A stretch of 64,000 nt of DNA from Epiperipatus broadwayi (taxonomy: Eukaryota; Onychophora; Udeonychophora; Euonychophora; Peripatidae): assembly GCA_028023455.1 (NCBI GenBank), contig JAQFVV010012545.1, forward strand, positions 1,922,001 to 1,986,000, given 5' to 3'. The translations under genes were made by a program, and so were the position numbers. Within the stretch, counting starts at the first letter, position 1; every line of letters begins with the position of its first letter. Below the pieces are notes generated by a model, which was not told the origin of the DNA, ran no database searches, and was given only the letters and a program-made list of their open reading frames with translations. Positions 23,051 to 34,108 of this stretch are shown here, in pieces.

Positions 23051-25406
23051 ATATATATATTGTAAAAGATCAACAAATCCATCTTTATTTGATCAAAGTC
23101 TCATTTTTGATTATAAAAAATCTCTTTGATATTTATATATTGAGTGTTATTATTGTTATGGTTGTTAGTCATAATTATTGTTGTTTGGATTTATTATTTT
23201 GTTTATTTATTGATGGTACATGACTTTAATTATTATTATTATTATTTGATGATGAGATTTTAAATGGTAATAACGACATGTTCTAATTAATATGTGTGTA
23301 TATCAGTATTATAAATAAGGGCATATAAATTGTTAATTATAAAAAAGGTTATTTTATTTTTAATGATTATTAAAAAATGCAATGTTGTTATTTATTATAT
23401 ATATATATTTAAAAGCTATCAAATAAATTTTCAATGTAATATTGTTTATATGATTAACATTATTTTACTTTGAATGTTATTGTTAAGAAAAATATATCAA
23501 CAATTGTTGTTAGGACAAATCTACAATTGCACGTGAAAAAAAAAAAAAAAGGAGATCGCCATTAAAAAAGTAAAAGGAGAGATCAATTGTACTTTATAAA
23601 CTCATTATCTTTATTCTTCAGAATAACTGGATAAACTACTATACTTAAGATACATCAACAATGGAGGGGTAAATAGAATATATCGCAGTCAAGGTTGACT
23701 GCACCTTCTCTTTCTTATCCTAGCTCAATTTAAAAAAAAAAAAAGCAATAACTGAACATATGTGTATTTACATTGTGTCTTGAGCTTAACATTTAAGATA
23801 GCTATCTAAAGATCTACAATTGTAAATTTAATAACAATTCGGAAACAACTGGAATTAATCCGTCGATATATTAAATTCAATATTTCAATTATAAGGAATG
23901 AAATCTTGGAAAGTAAAATATACATGCGTTTGGAACTGACAATTATCATTAACGTAATATTTTCTTTTAAATTCAGTTTATGATGGAGTGCATTCAAATA
24001 TTTAGAAAAGATAAAGAAATAAAACAGAATAAGTTGGACTTTTATAATTTTATTAATTTAAATGATATGTTTATGTATATATATATATTTTTGAGACTGA
24101 TATTTTTTTTAAATTAAAAAAATAAAACGTTAATTATAATTTTATTCTATTTAATGCATCCTGTTTAAAAAAAGAAATATTTTATAAATGTCAAAATCAA
24201 CATTAAGTATATGAAAATAAAGGGTAAAAATTTAAATTGCATATGAGTTGTTATAAACTTCTATAATAAGTTAGATTTGTCTTTACAAATTTTACTATCA
24301 AAATTTGTATTATTTATATATCTTACTTCTTTTAATATTTTTTTATTATTATTTGATAATTAGATGTGTTCTTAGGAATCATAGATCGAATTGATTTGTT
24401 AAAAGTTGTTTAAAGGTATGAATAAGTATTCTTGTACTTGTCAGTTAGAAATCATCATTATATTTTTTTTATATGTGTATGTATATAAAACTAACAAATA
24501 AAAGATTATGTGAATTAAGTCACATATTTATATTAAGTGATAAGTTAGCACTAATTGGCTGAGTAGCCAGAGAGATATTATATTTATAGGCCTGAGTGAG
24601 CCTCATTATAGATAATAAATTTGAGTATTTGATGCTTGTAATAGTAAGCATGATTCAAAAATTGATAAAGTATGTAAACCTTTATAGTGTAGTGGAATGA
24701 ATTTTTGATGATTTCTTTTGAAATAATGTTATTCAATTGATTGACCTAGCTTTGAGAGCATCTAATTTATTAATTTTACAATATTTTACCCATCAATTAT
24801 TTACTTATTTATTTATCTATTTTCATTTTAACTTCATATAATAACTCTTATGCAAAACATAAACACCAATACATTTATTTATTGTACACAATATATTTTT
24901 ATTTATTTGATTTAAATTATAATTTTTTAAAAAGTTGAATATTTGGAAAACATAAATATTGGTTTGTATTTATACTAATGTATATTTAATGTGGACAAAT
25001 ATGTCTTTATTTATTTAATTGATACTTATTGCAAGTACATAATTTTTTTTTGTATTTGGTTTCTATTTAAAAAAAAATATTTAAAATATAGATATTATTT
25101 AAAAATCAAACCATAATTTACAAATAAAGTATGTACCATTTGTTTTATAAGCAATGACTTTGTATTTTATTTGGAAATGTATTAGTATTTTATTCTTTCT
25201 ATTTTTTAGTGCCAGAGTCATTATGAAGTTTAGTAAATTCATAACTTAATGGATAATAATTTTGTATTTTAGTGATTATTTAGTTTTTAAAGTCACTCAT
25301 ACAAGTCAATGTTAGTTGAGATATTTAGATATACATAAGTTTACTTATTTAATATGTATATTGGATTCAATAAAATTCCCTTTGTCTTTAATATATATAT
25401 ATATAT
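23051..25406. other. AT-rich sequence without recognised genes; ends in an AT run
   Basis: A/T-dominated DNA with short (AT)n runs near 23396 and 24078. The last 16 bases (25391-25406) are an uninterrupted AT dinucleotide run directly abutting an LTR. Confidence 0.5.
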
Positions 25407-27019
25407 TGTAACGGGAATTAAAACTGCTTAATTACACTTTTAAGACTTTTTTCAACTTTTACAACTCGAACTTGTAATTTTAAAATCTTTCTAATTATTT
25501 ATTTTAATTTTATGAAATCATAATATTTTGCAAAATATCTTTTTAAAAACCCATTACTCAAGCAGAAGAGTAAATAGGATTAATACTTACATATCAATCA
25601 TACCCCCGGTCAGACTGTGATTTAATAAAATATTAAACCAACAGTCGTTTCTGCAAACCGAAGTAGATCTCCGGCTGCCTGAAATGTGAAACATCCCATG
25701 GGGAATTTATAACGGGTTTAAAACTCAGGGCGCCATCCAATACTGAGATTGGAACCCATGAGATGTCAACAACATGTTTCAAGTGCTTGACCCATGGCTA
25801 GTTCTTCACATGAGACTGGCTGCACATTTGATTGTGAATGGAGAGAGAGAGAAAGACGGAAAAAATGACATTAATAATTTTAAACAAAATTTATTTTAAA
25901 AAAACAACAATGATAATAATTATAAACGCAAGAATAAGATATAATTAAAATGTAAACACATAAGAAATATTACATATTTAATAAATTTTGCATGCTCATT
26001 TTAACGAGTGAGATTTAAAAGTTTTTATCCTGATATTAATATTTACCTAGGATTTATAGTGCTGCTTTTGGACTTTATTTGTCATTTCAACATTGTCTTT
26101 GTAGCGATTCTATTAGTCTTTAATTTCCATAGTAGGTATCATAGTTCCTGGATTTCTTTTGTAGTTGGGTTGTAGTTTGTAGTTGGGTGATCACCCCTTT
26201 TTGTCCTCGGATCCAGTTAGTTTCTTGGTCCTTGGCATTGGTATTTCTAACTGAAAGATAGCTTCTTGTGGTCCCTTGTTCAGGTGGCTTGGTTTACCTA
26301 ATTTTCATTTAATTTAGTAGGGCGGGTTGAAACTTCGGCAGAAGGCGAGTCAGAGTAATATGTTACGGCATTTTGCTAAATGGCACACGGGAGAATAGCA
26401 GAGAAAATGATGAAAACAATGTTCAGTTCTAGCCAATCATTCCTTTTAATCTGGCTTGAATGAACTTAATTCAAACTTAACAACTCTGGCTGAACTCAAA
26501 ATTTAACCACTGAATTCAAAACTCTATCTCAACTCTCTCTAAAACAATAGAGAATGTGTGCCTTTTATATTACTCTGACCCCACCCCCCTGCTCTAGCTT
26601 CAACACATTTTATCTCAAAAAATTTAATTATAATTTACATTTCTTTATTTCTGTTTCGAATTTTAATTACAGAGATTAGAAATTGTTCAACTAATCAGTC
26701 TGGAATTTTAATCCCCAGCCTGATTATTTTTGTACATACTATTTTAATTAATCACAAACCTTTTATTTTTTTAAATTAAAAACACTTTTTTTCCTTAAAG
26801 AATATTTTTATCAGATAATATTGTATAAAAGAAAGACAAGTTATAATTATTAGTTTCTAACTTATCTCTAAATTTCCCTGTATTTTAATTTCTATATTTT
26901 CAAGTATTGATTCTGATATATTTTTTTAAATTTTATATATTTTTTAATAAATAAAAACAAGTGAATGTAACTCATATACACACACACCTGTGCAATGCAT
27001 GTATATACATACTGTTACA
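25407..27019 (+). mobile_element. solo LTR in an AT dinucleotide run
   Basis: The unit starts TGTAACGGGAATTAAAAC and ends ACTGTTACA, i.e. TG...CA termini. It is flanked on the left (25391-25406) and right (27020-27035) by AT dinucleotide runs. No primer-binding site or internal region follows, so it is read as a solo LTR of 1613 bp. The interior includes a GGGCGCCATCC block, a GATTGGAACCC block, a GAGAGAGAGAAAGA tract and a (G)ACCCCACCCCCCTG block near 26578. The ends resemble those of the neighbouring LTR families (TGTAATGGGC at 37603; ...TGTTACA at 37292). Confidence 0.7.
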
Positions 27020-27035
27020 ATATATATATATATAT

Positions 27036-30000
27036 TGTGCCATTACAATTTAGTCACTAGCTAAATTTATAGTAATGTGCATGTAAGAAAGTGTAAAACA
27101 AAATCATCATCACATTTTTATATAATCATAAATGAAGCTGTAGGGCATCCAAGTTTAAACCCTACAAGGTTCCGTTCTAAAAGCTTTAAACAGAGAAAGA
27201 ATGGGTCCACAATTACATGCTTTACTTGTTTGTGTGTTGATAGAAAGGTAATACACACATTTAAACTATTTAATATTTAAATTTTCTGTTAAAAAGCAAA
27301 GTTATAATGCATACATATAGGCAATGTATGTGTAAATTATTTATTTGTTTTATATTTCAAATATTCAACATTTTAACTTTCTTTAAAACTAACCTATGCT
27401 TGATCAATTCTAACATTTTATTCTATACTTCTATTTTGCTTTTCTTTAATTATAAGTGGGATTTAAAAGTTACAGATTTAATTAAATAATTGGGTTATAA
27501 TTACTAAGCTAGCAATTATATTATTTAAGGTTAGTTTATGAATGATTTGAAAGAATGAAGGATGTGTGTACATTACATACAAAATTTTACATTTCCTAAA
27601 TATTGAAAGAAAAGGAAGTATTAAATCTGTTAAATTATTTTTTTTGTACAATTGTTTGTTAACCCTTAAACCGCTAATTTTATCATTGGTTGTATCAGAT
27701 AAAAATCAAATCTTTTAATTGGCCAACTCACAAACTGAAGACAAAGCCTATTGTTAAAACATATTCGCCTATAATATTAAATTCAACTCAGATACGTTTA
27801 TAAAAAGTATATAATTAATTTTTCAGGTCATGAAGAAAACGAAAGTTCTTTCAAAAATAAATTGCTATTTATTTATTCTAAGATATTCTATATCGGCAAC
27901 ATAAAAGTTATAATGTAAACAAAAAGATCGACTTTTACGTTATAGAAAAGTAAATATTTCTTTTTACTACATCTTCAATATATTTACTTAAATCTTCAAT
28001 ATTTTTCGAAAATAATTTTGTTTTTTTATTATTCTCTCTGAAAATTATGTTTAATTTCCATAAATATTATTTAATAATAATTTAAATCGTATTCGAAATG
28101 AAAATCTCAGCGTTTTTCTTTATTTTCTTTGATCAGGCAGTTTCTTTGTTCTTTCCAGCCAATCAGAATGTCTTTTTCGGCTGAGAGCATGCTAAGAACC
28201 AATCACAAATAATGTTCCTTCTTTGTTTAGGTTTAAATGCGTTTTTTTTTATTTTTTACTTCTAAAATAAATCGGAAGATGTCACCATCGTACAGAACTT
28301 TTAAAAACGAATTCAATACATATTTAACGAATTTTATCGTATAAAAACGAACTAAGTTAGAGTGATTTTAGATGTCGACGAGGAGTCTCGTCGAGCACGG
28401 GAAAAGGGTTAAAAGAGGAAATTTGTTTAATCAGATATCAATCTTTGTAGCAATTTTTTTTTGTAAATAATTGTTTTTCACTTTGGAAGCTTATAATGGG
28501 TCAGAACTATAATTTTTGAAATTGTCTTATCAAGATCTAAAGAAGGAAGCTCAAAGATTTGAAGTGTTACCTGGATGTTAAAAGAAAAAAAGAAAAAGAA
28601 AAGAAAGGAAATAAGGATTGAGTCTATTTTTTTTTAAACAAAAGTGTCTGGAAAAAGGATTAAACTTTTCAGTTGAAAAATCATTTAGTTGAAAATAAAT
28701 TAGAGATCTAATTAAAACAAATTTGTCCAAAAATAGCAAGTGATGCTATCTCTGAGTGGTTAAGTTAGCTAAAAATTGGATATAAAAAGCTGTCTTGAAT
28801 TATTATGAAGATTATTGTGATTGATTCAGATTATTAAACTATCAAATTTGAATGTTGAAAATATAAGAAATGGCGGGCTAGAAAAATTATATGTATATCC
28901 CATTTGCCGGACCATCTGGGGAAGCTGCACATCACATAGGAAAGAAAAGATGTGTCTAAAATAATATTCTACATCTTTCAACTGACCAGAGAAATAAGAT
29001 GTTTTTAATAGAAGGAAGAAAGCATTCACCTGCATTCAAAGAAGATGAATTAATCTACTGATAAATATTAATCATCAAGTCCAATTAATTGTTACAACAA
29101 CTGATTTTAAACTCAAGAAAATTTACAAATGGGAAAACAACTGCTGTATTTCATCCACATGCTTGACAGGAAGAGAAGAAAAATTAATATAATGATTTCC
29201 AAATTATCCACTAAAGCAAATAACCTCAATAGAGTCATCATCATCAAATAGTTATCCACCTCAAGAAAGAGATTGTTCCCAGTAAAACGAAAATGATAGC
29301 TGCAGAAGTATAAACATTATACAAGACAAGTTTGAACCCTTGGAAATTCGCCACAAACAAAAGATCGGTAATATGACTTTTTATATCTATTTTCTTTATG
29401 ATATCAGTCTTAATAAACATTTTAGCAATAAAGTGGTATATTTTATTTAAAGAACCTTTAAAGACTATTCAGATCGATTAAAACAAGAATGTCTTACTAA
29501 AAATAACTTTGAGCTTCATAAATGATCTTGAATGTATGAAAATGATTTGTTTATTAATTTTACAATATTAATGTGTAAAACAATTTTTTTTTTTTTGGTA
29601 TTATGATTTTAGTTTTAACTAATATATTATTATTTTGGTTTTAAATAATATTTTGTTATCATGGGATAAAACACGCACATACATAGTGATATTTTATATG
29701 TGTATAATTGTGAGTGAATGTGAAATAATGAGTGGTATTAGAATATTGGATTATTTTGTTTCAAGTTAAGTATAGATTTCAGCGCTTGGAAAGGAGGGGG
29801 GAGAAAATAATTTAAAACTCTTTTCTAAAACTTGCTCTTTCAATTTTACTAACATTTTTTTTTTTACATTTACATGTTAGATTTTTAAGTATGTGTGCTA
29901 ATGAGCAGATAATATTTTTTTTTCTTGAAATATTTTTCTCATGGAGTGAAAATCATGGTCAATGTGACGTCCAACTTAATACAAATACATTTGAAGGGAA

Positions 30001-30966
30001 AGGGGGAAGAACTTAAAATTAATCTGAGGATTGTTGTATAATCAATTATTATTATTATTATTCATGTCAATTTCATATTTATCTAGAAATTTTTCTGTAT
30101 ATGTTAGAAATGTAGTAATAAATATTAGTTTGTTTTATTAAACGAGGCGTATATATTTCATTAAGTGTAGTCTTGGTTAAGTGTGATTATTCATCATCAT
30201 CAATGGTTGAATATTAGTTATTTAAGATATAAGTAAATATGCTAAAATTGAGCAATAATTATGAATTTCTTTATAAAAATTAGTTTTATGTTTAGGCTTA
30301 GTCCTAGAGCTGTAGTTGAAACCCTTGTCATTATTGTTATTATTATCATCATCATCATCATCATCAACATTTTAATTAATGAGCTGTTTAACTGTTTAAA
30401 GGCCATAAATAAATATTGATTTTATAATATTTAGTGATCTCTTAGTATTATTATAACCACATCCCATCATCTATTTCATGCAAGGATGAGTGAATTGCCA
30501 TCCTAAATTATTTATATATAATCTGAGCTAGTAAACTTACAAAACTATTGAAACACATTTGTTATGCTAAGATCTGAGAAATGATTTATGTCTAATATAC
30601 TCCACTTTGGTTTAAAGATGTTTTACTTTTACCTAAATATTAGTGCTTATAGTGATATGGCTCAAAAAGCAAAATCTTCCATTTTATTATAAATAAAGTA
30701 CCAAGAAGGGATTCAAACCCGGTACATGTGAAAGGTTATCAGATATAACCGTGTCTAGATTCAGATAATCTAGTGGCGCCCTGCTAGACCATATTCACTT
30801 AGTATTTGTTTAAACATGCACTTAACATCAAACCAAGAAATGAAAGGGGATAAGATCTACTGCCTGTATACCTGAGTTATAATACATTGCTATAATAATT
30901 TGCTTATAATATCTTGATATTTGGACTCCTTTATATAATTATTTGAACTCATTTCATTATGTTACA
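27036..30966 (+). repeat. 5' LTR of the pol-less element (with nested MITE)
   Basis: It starts TGTGCC and ends ...TGTTACA at 30966. It is colinear with 34109-37292 except for a 750-bp insertion at 27659-28412. A (TCA)n tract lies at about 30347-30366. Short frames inside (for example 27077-27280, also present in the other LTR) encode nothing I recognise. A GGATTCAAACCCGG block near 30714 resembles an antisense Pol III B box; its role is unclear. Confidence 0.9.
27663..28408. mobile_element. piggyBac-type MITE nested in the 5' LTR
   Basis: The insertion is present only in the left LTR; the right LTR has the empty site with a single TTAA (34732-34735). TTAA is duplicated at 27659-27662 and 28409-28412. 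The ends are CCCTTAAACCG on the left and, read inward on the minus strand, CCCTTTTCCCGTGCTCGACG on the right, i.e. CCCTTNNNCCG in common. A subterminal palindrome CGACGAG-GAGT-CTCGTCG lies at about 28376-28393. A TTAA target and CCC termini are hallmarks of piggyBac. At 746 bp with no open frame it is non-autonomous. It inserted after the retrotransposon. Confidence 0.9.
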
Positions 30967-30967
30967 A

Positions 30968-30985
30968 TGGCGCCCAACGTGGGGC
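30968..30985 (+). promoter_or_regulatory. primer-binding site, tRNA-Lys type
   Basis: TGGCGCCCAACGTGGGGC begins one base after the 5' LTR. It matches the tRNA-Lys(1,2) type of primer-binding site known from some retroviruses and LTR elements. The TGG start (complement of CCA) is intact. Confidence 0.9.
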
Positions 30986-31543
30986 CTGATATTTTGCCAT
31001 GTACCTGAAAAAGAGAGTCTATAGAATGATAGGAGATGTGTGGTTAAAAATAGAGAAAATTTTTAGTGAAATTTTTTTTTTTTCTCAGTAAACTTTTTTT
31101 TTTTGTCTTACAAAATTTTCTTGGCCAAACAGTCTTATTTTAGATGATGATGTTTAATATGATTTAATTATTCATTGATGATGATAAAATGGGTACAGCC
31201 ATAAAACAGCTTTTTTTTTATCAATTTTGAAAATAGAGATGAATATCACAACTTAAGACAAAGGTGAAATAAATAATAGATTTTTTTTTGTGGAACATTA
31301 AAATGATTTATTGCCAGATAGGATAGGCATAGTAATAGTGATGAATTATGGAATAGTAGTCTCATGTGTGTTTGGGGAGTTCATTTTGTAAAAAGTCTAT
31401 GATTTTAGAGGTTTGATTGGATGGTTGATCGTTGGAGTTTGGTTGGTTATATTGCAGTGTTGATGATGAGTGGAGAGTTTTGTCATTGCCTTGAGAATGC
31501 TATGTATTTCGTGTAACTTATGAATGATCAAACCCATTCACTG

Positions 31544-31950
31544 CTCCAACCCAATTTATATGTTATCTTTATTTTATCATGAAGCAGTTAACAGCAGACC
31601 TGCCATGATATCAGCCTATAAGTCTCCAAGAGAGAGAGCACGGCATAGTTTTCCAATCAAGTTTATATGTTATTCTTATTTTATCATGAAGCAGTTAACA
31701 GCAGACCTGCCATGATATCAGCCTATAAGTCTCCAAGAGAGAGAGCACGGCATAGTTTTCCAATCAAGTTTATATGTTATTCTTATTTTATCATGAAGCA
31801 GTTAACAGCAGTCCTGCCATGATATCAGCCTATAAGTCTCCAAGAGAGAGAGCAAGGTTTCGTTTTTGTAGTCTATAATAAGCAGGGCATTCCTTGATAC
31901 TTGCCACATAAGACTCCAAGAGAGAGAGCAAGGCATTGTTTATCTACTTT
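31544..31950 (+). repeat. 107-bp tandem repeats in the retrotransposon leader
   Basis: About three and a half units repeat with a 107-bp period (TTTATATGTTAT starts at 31555, 31662 and 31769). Each contains TTTTATCATGAAGCAGTTAA, CCTGCCATGATATCAGCC and CTCCAAGAGAGAGAGCACGG. In the first two units GCCATG and CACGGC can pair across the unit with one mismatch, giving a hairpin exposing a GA-rich stretch. The array lies between the primer-binding site and the coiled-coil ORF, where packaging and dimerisation signals of LTR elements usually lie. A role as such a signal is inference. Confidence 0.85.
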
Positions 31951-32397
31951 AGCCCCTAAGACTTAAAATACATCTTTTATTGCAACAGAGTTTGTTTCAT
32001 TCAATCAAGGGTTGTGGTAGTTAATAGTGATCGAATTGGGATGATCTTCTGAGTGCTCATGATGCATTGTGTGATTATAGTGCTGTGACTGAATTCTTTT
32101 ATTTATCTCAAGATTGTGAACTGCTAGTCATTCTGTGGACTGTCAATATCTGTCGGATTTCTGGGAGAATGGATGAATGTATAATTTGGGCTATTGCAGA
32201 CAGACATGCACTATATAGATTATTGTTGTGTAGTTCATTAAATAAGGATATTAAATTTTTTTTTGTTGTATTTGTAAATGCATAATAAGGTGAAAATCAA
32301 ATCAGTCAGTTGGTCAGAATAGGTGTCAGACAGGGAGAAGATGTGTGGATTTTTGATGTTCAGGGAAGTACAGATGGGATATATATAGTTTTATAAC

Positions 32398-33156
32398 ATG
32401 AGTGAACTAAATTATAGTATGGAAGAGGTTATGGAAGAGGAAGGTGCCCCAATACCAGGAATCAGTGATCGTTTTCATACTGAAGAAGAGGATGGGGAGG
32501 TTTTCTTAAAAACACAAGAGGAAAGAGAGGAAGTAGAGGAAGATGCCTGTAATGTTAGTAGCAATAATACAGCCTCAAGTGTGGAAGTAGATGAGGAGTC
32601 AGAAGTGGGCCAGGCTCAGATAACAAAGATGGCATCATCAGACATGGACATGATAATGCAGATGTTCAAAAGTCTAAGAGAAGATAGTAAGCACAGGATA
32701 ATAAGCATAGAGAGTCTAAGAGAAGATAGTAAGCACAGTATAATAAATATAGAGAGTCTAAGAAAAGATAGTAAGCAAAATATAGAAAGTCTAAGAGAGG
32801 ATAGTAAGCAAAATATGATAAATCTAGAACAAAAGATAGAGAAAAATATAGAAAGTCTAAGAAAAGATAGTAAGCAAAATATAGAAAGTCTAAGAGAGGA
32901 TAGTAAGCAAAATATGATAAATCTAGAACAAAAGATAGAGAAAAATATAGAAAGTCTAAGAAAAGATAGTAAGCAAAATATAGAAAGTCTAAGAGAAGAT
33001 AGTAAGCAAAGGATGGAAAATCTAGAACAAAAGATAGGTCAATCTATGGAGAAAAGTATAGAAGGTTTAAGGGTAAATCTAGAGAACTCTATTGACAATA
33101 ACAACCAAATGATCATAGCTTTGGAAACTAGGATAGAAGGGTCCAATATAGTGTAA
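32398..33156 (+). CDS. hendecad-repeat coiled-coil protein (Gag-like N-terminus)
   Basis: The 252-residue frame is the only sizeable ORF of the pol-less element. Residues 1-75 are acidic and Ser-rich (MSELNYSMEEVMEEEG, then EEREEVEED). From about residue 87 to 205 it is made of an 11-residue repeat, IESLREDSKQN or IESLRKDSKQN, seen eight times. The first two are spaced 14 residues and the rest 11. Two of every three units join a third, MINLEQKIEKN, into a perfect 33-residue (99-bp) higher-order repeat. An 11-residue periodicity with I and L spaced as here predicts a long right-handed or straight (hendecad) coiled coil. The Met at 32398 is the first in frame and starts the acidic region. The frame stops at 33154-33156, and coiled-coil sequence continues one frame over. 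I infer a structural Gag-like protein; no Gag capsid or zinc-knuckle motif is seen. Confidence 0.7.
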   Translation: MSELNYSMEEVMEEEGAPIPGISDRFHTEEEDGEVFLKTQEEREEVEEDACNVSSNNTASSVEVDEESEVGQAQITKMASSDMDMIMQMFKSLREDSKHRIISIESLREDSKHSIINIESLRKDSKQNIESLREDSKQNMINLEQKIEKNIESLRKDSKQNIESLREDSKQNMINLEQKIEKNIESLRKDSKQNIESLREDSKQRMENLEQKIGQSMEKSIEGLRVNLENSIDNNNQMIIALETRIEGSNIV

Positions 33157-33583
33157 AAATAGGTTTGTGTCATTAGAGGAGAGGATAGAAGGAGTGTGTA
33201 GGTCTATGGAAGTCACCAAACAGGAGGGCTGTCAGGGACTACAGTCATTAAAGGCTCAAGTGGAGCAGTCTATCGAAGAAAATAAGAGAGAAATTGAATT
33301 AGTTAGGAATGAGGTCCATGGTTTGGTCTCCCAATCCATATCAGAATGCATAGAAAAGAATGCCGAAATAACTTCTGCAGGAATTCATATTAGATTAGAG
33401 GAGGTGGTAGCCAAAGTGGACTCATATAAGGAAGCCACTTTGGGCTGTGTAGATCAAACCCTCACTATGAAAAATAAGTTTAGTGGCTTAGAAAAGGAAA
33501 TAGAGAAGTTAAGGGAAGCATGGCCAATGAGTGTGTACAAATTGACCAAAATCTTAGGAAAGAATTGGGAAACAAATGGATAG
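33157..33583 (+). pseudogene. continuation of the coiled-coil protein in the +1 frame
   Basis: Directly after the stop of the previous frame the second frame reads CKNRF-VSLEERIEGVCRSME, then a long helical, charged segment (LKAQVEQSIEENKREIELVR; SGLEKEIEKLREAW). It ends at 33581-33583. The sequence is clearly the same type of protein, so a single-base change has probably broken one ORF. The Met at 33167 lies inside helical sequence and is not a likely start. A programmed shift is possible but I see no classical slippery heptamer with a pseudoknot. Confidence 0.6.
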
Positions 33584-33731
33584 CTTTAGGGAGGAGATAG
33601 TAAAAAGGGACAAGTCAAGTTCTTTAAAAGAGGGACCCAGAATGAATCAACATGAATTGGGTGTTACGTTGGAAAGGTTGAGGAGAACCGAAGGCCTATG
33701 TTGTGGAATACGTGAACCCCAAGATGGATGA
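33576..33731 (+). pseudogene. third-frame C-terminal remnant of the coiled-coil protein
   Basis: This frame overlaps the end of the previous one by eight bases and encodes 51 residues, starting MDSFREEIVKRDKSSSLKEG and ending GIREPQDG before TGA. It carries the same charged character, then a Cys-Cys pair (GLCCG). The three frames follow each other in successive shifts, consistent with two frame-changing mutations in one original ORF of roughly 440 residues. No domain is recognised. Confidence 0.45.
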
Positions 33732-34093
33732 TCTATACCAGAAAATAGGGGAATTAAAAGTGTATTAATGTAGGGTTAAAAATTAAAAATATTAACAAAA
33801 AAAATTTAAAAAGTTTGTTTATGTAAATATAAAAATAGGAGAGAATGCCTTTATGCTTGCTGCTCTTGATGGGAATAAGGGGACCTATAATGCTAGGAGT
33901 TTGATCCCTTATACTTCAGCAGAATAGCCTGGCAAAGATCTCCAAATAAATTATTTTTTTTAATGAAAGATATATTTACCAGTAGTTAATTTTTTTTTAT
34001 ATATATATTATAAGTGTTTATTATTATTAGTGTATTTATTAGTTAGGATTTTTTTTTAATATAGTTAAAACAAAAGTGCTGATGATTTTATCC

Positions 34094-34108
34094 GAAGGGG
34101 GAGAAAGT
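34094..34108 (+). promoter_or_regulatory. polypurine tract
   Basis: GAAGGGGGAGAAAG followed by T immediately precedes the 3' LTR start at 34109. It is in the expected place for plus-strand priming. Confidence 0.85.

Noticed and set aside
27077-27489. Two short ORFs near the start of the 5' LTR, repeated at 34150-34562
   Set aside because: They are kept in both LTRs only because the LTRs are recent duplicates. Translations show no domain and the region is LTR start sequence.
28826-29035. Minus-strand ORF in the LTR, with a counterpart at 35157-35357
   Set aside because: The counterpart is frame-shifted near its end and the translation is uninformative. It is an LTR shadow.
31544-31950. CRISPR-like array
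   Set aside because: The units are contiguous 107-bp tandem copies without unique spacers, inside an animal LTR element.
33160-33170. Programmed frameshift site
   Set aside because: No classical slippery heptamer followed by a structured element is evident. Simple mutation explains the break.
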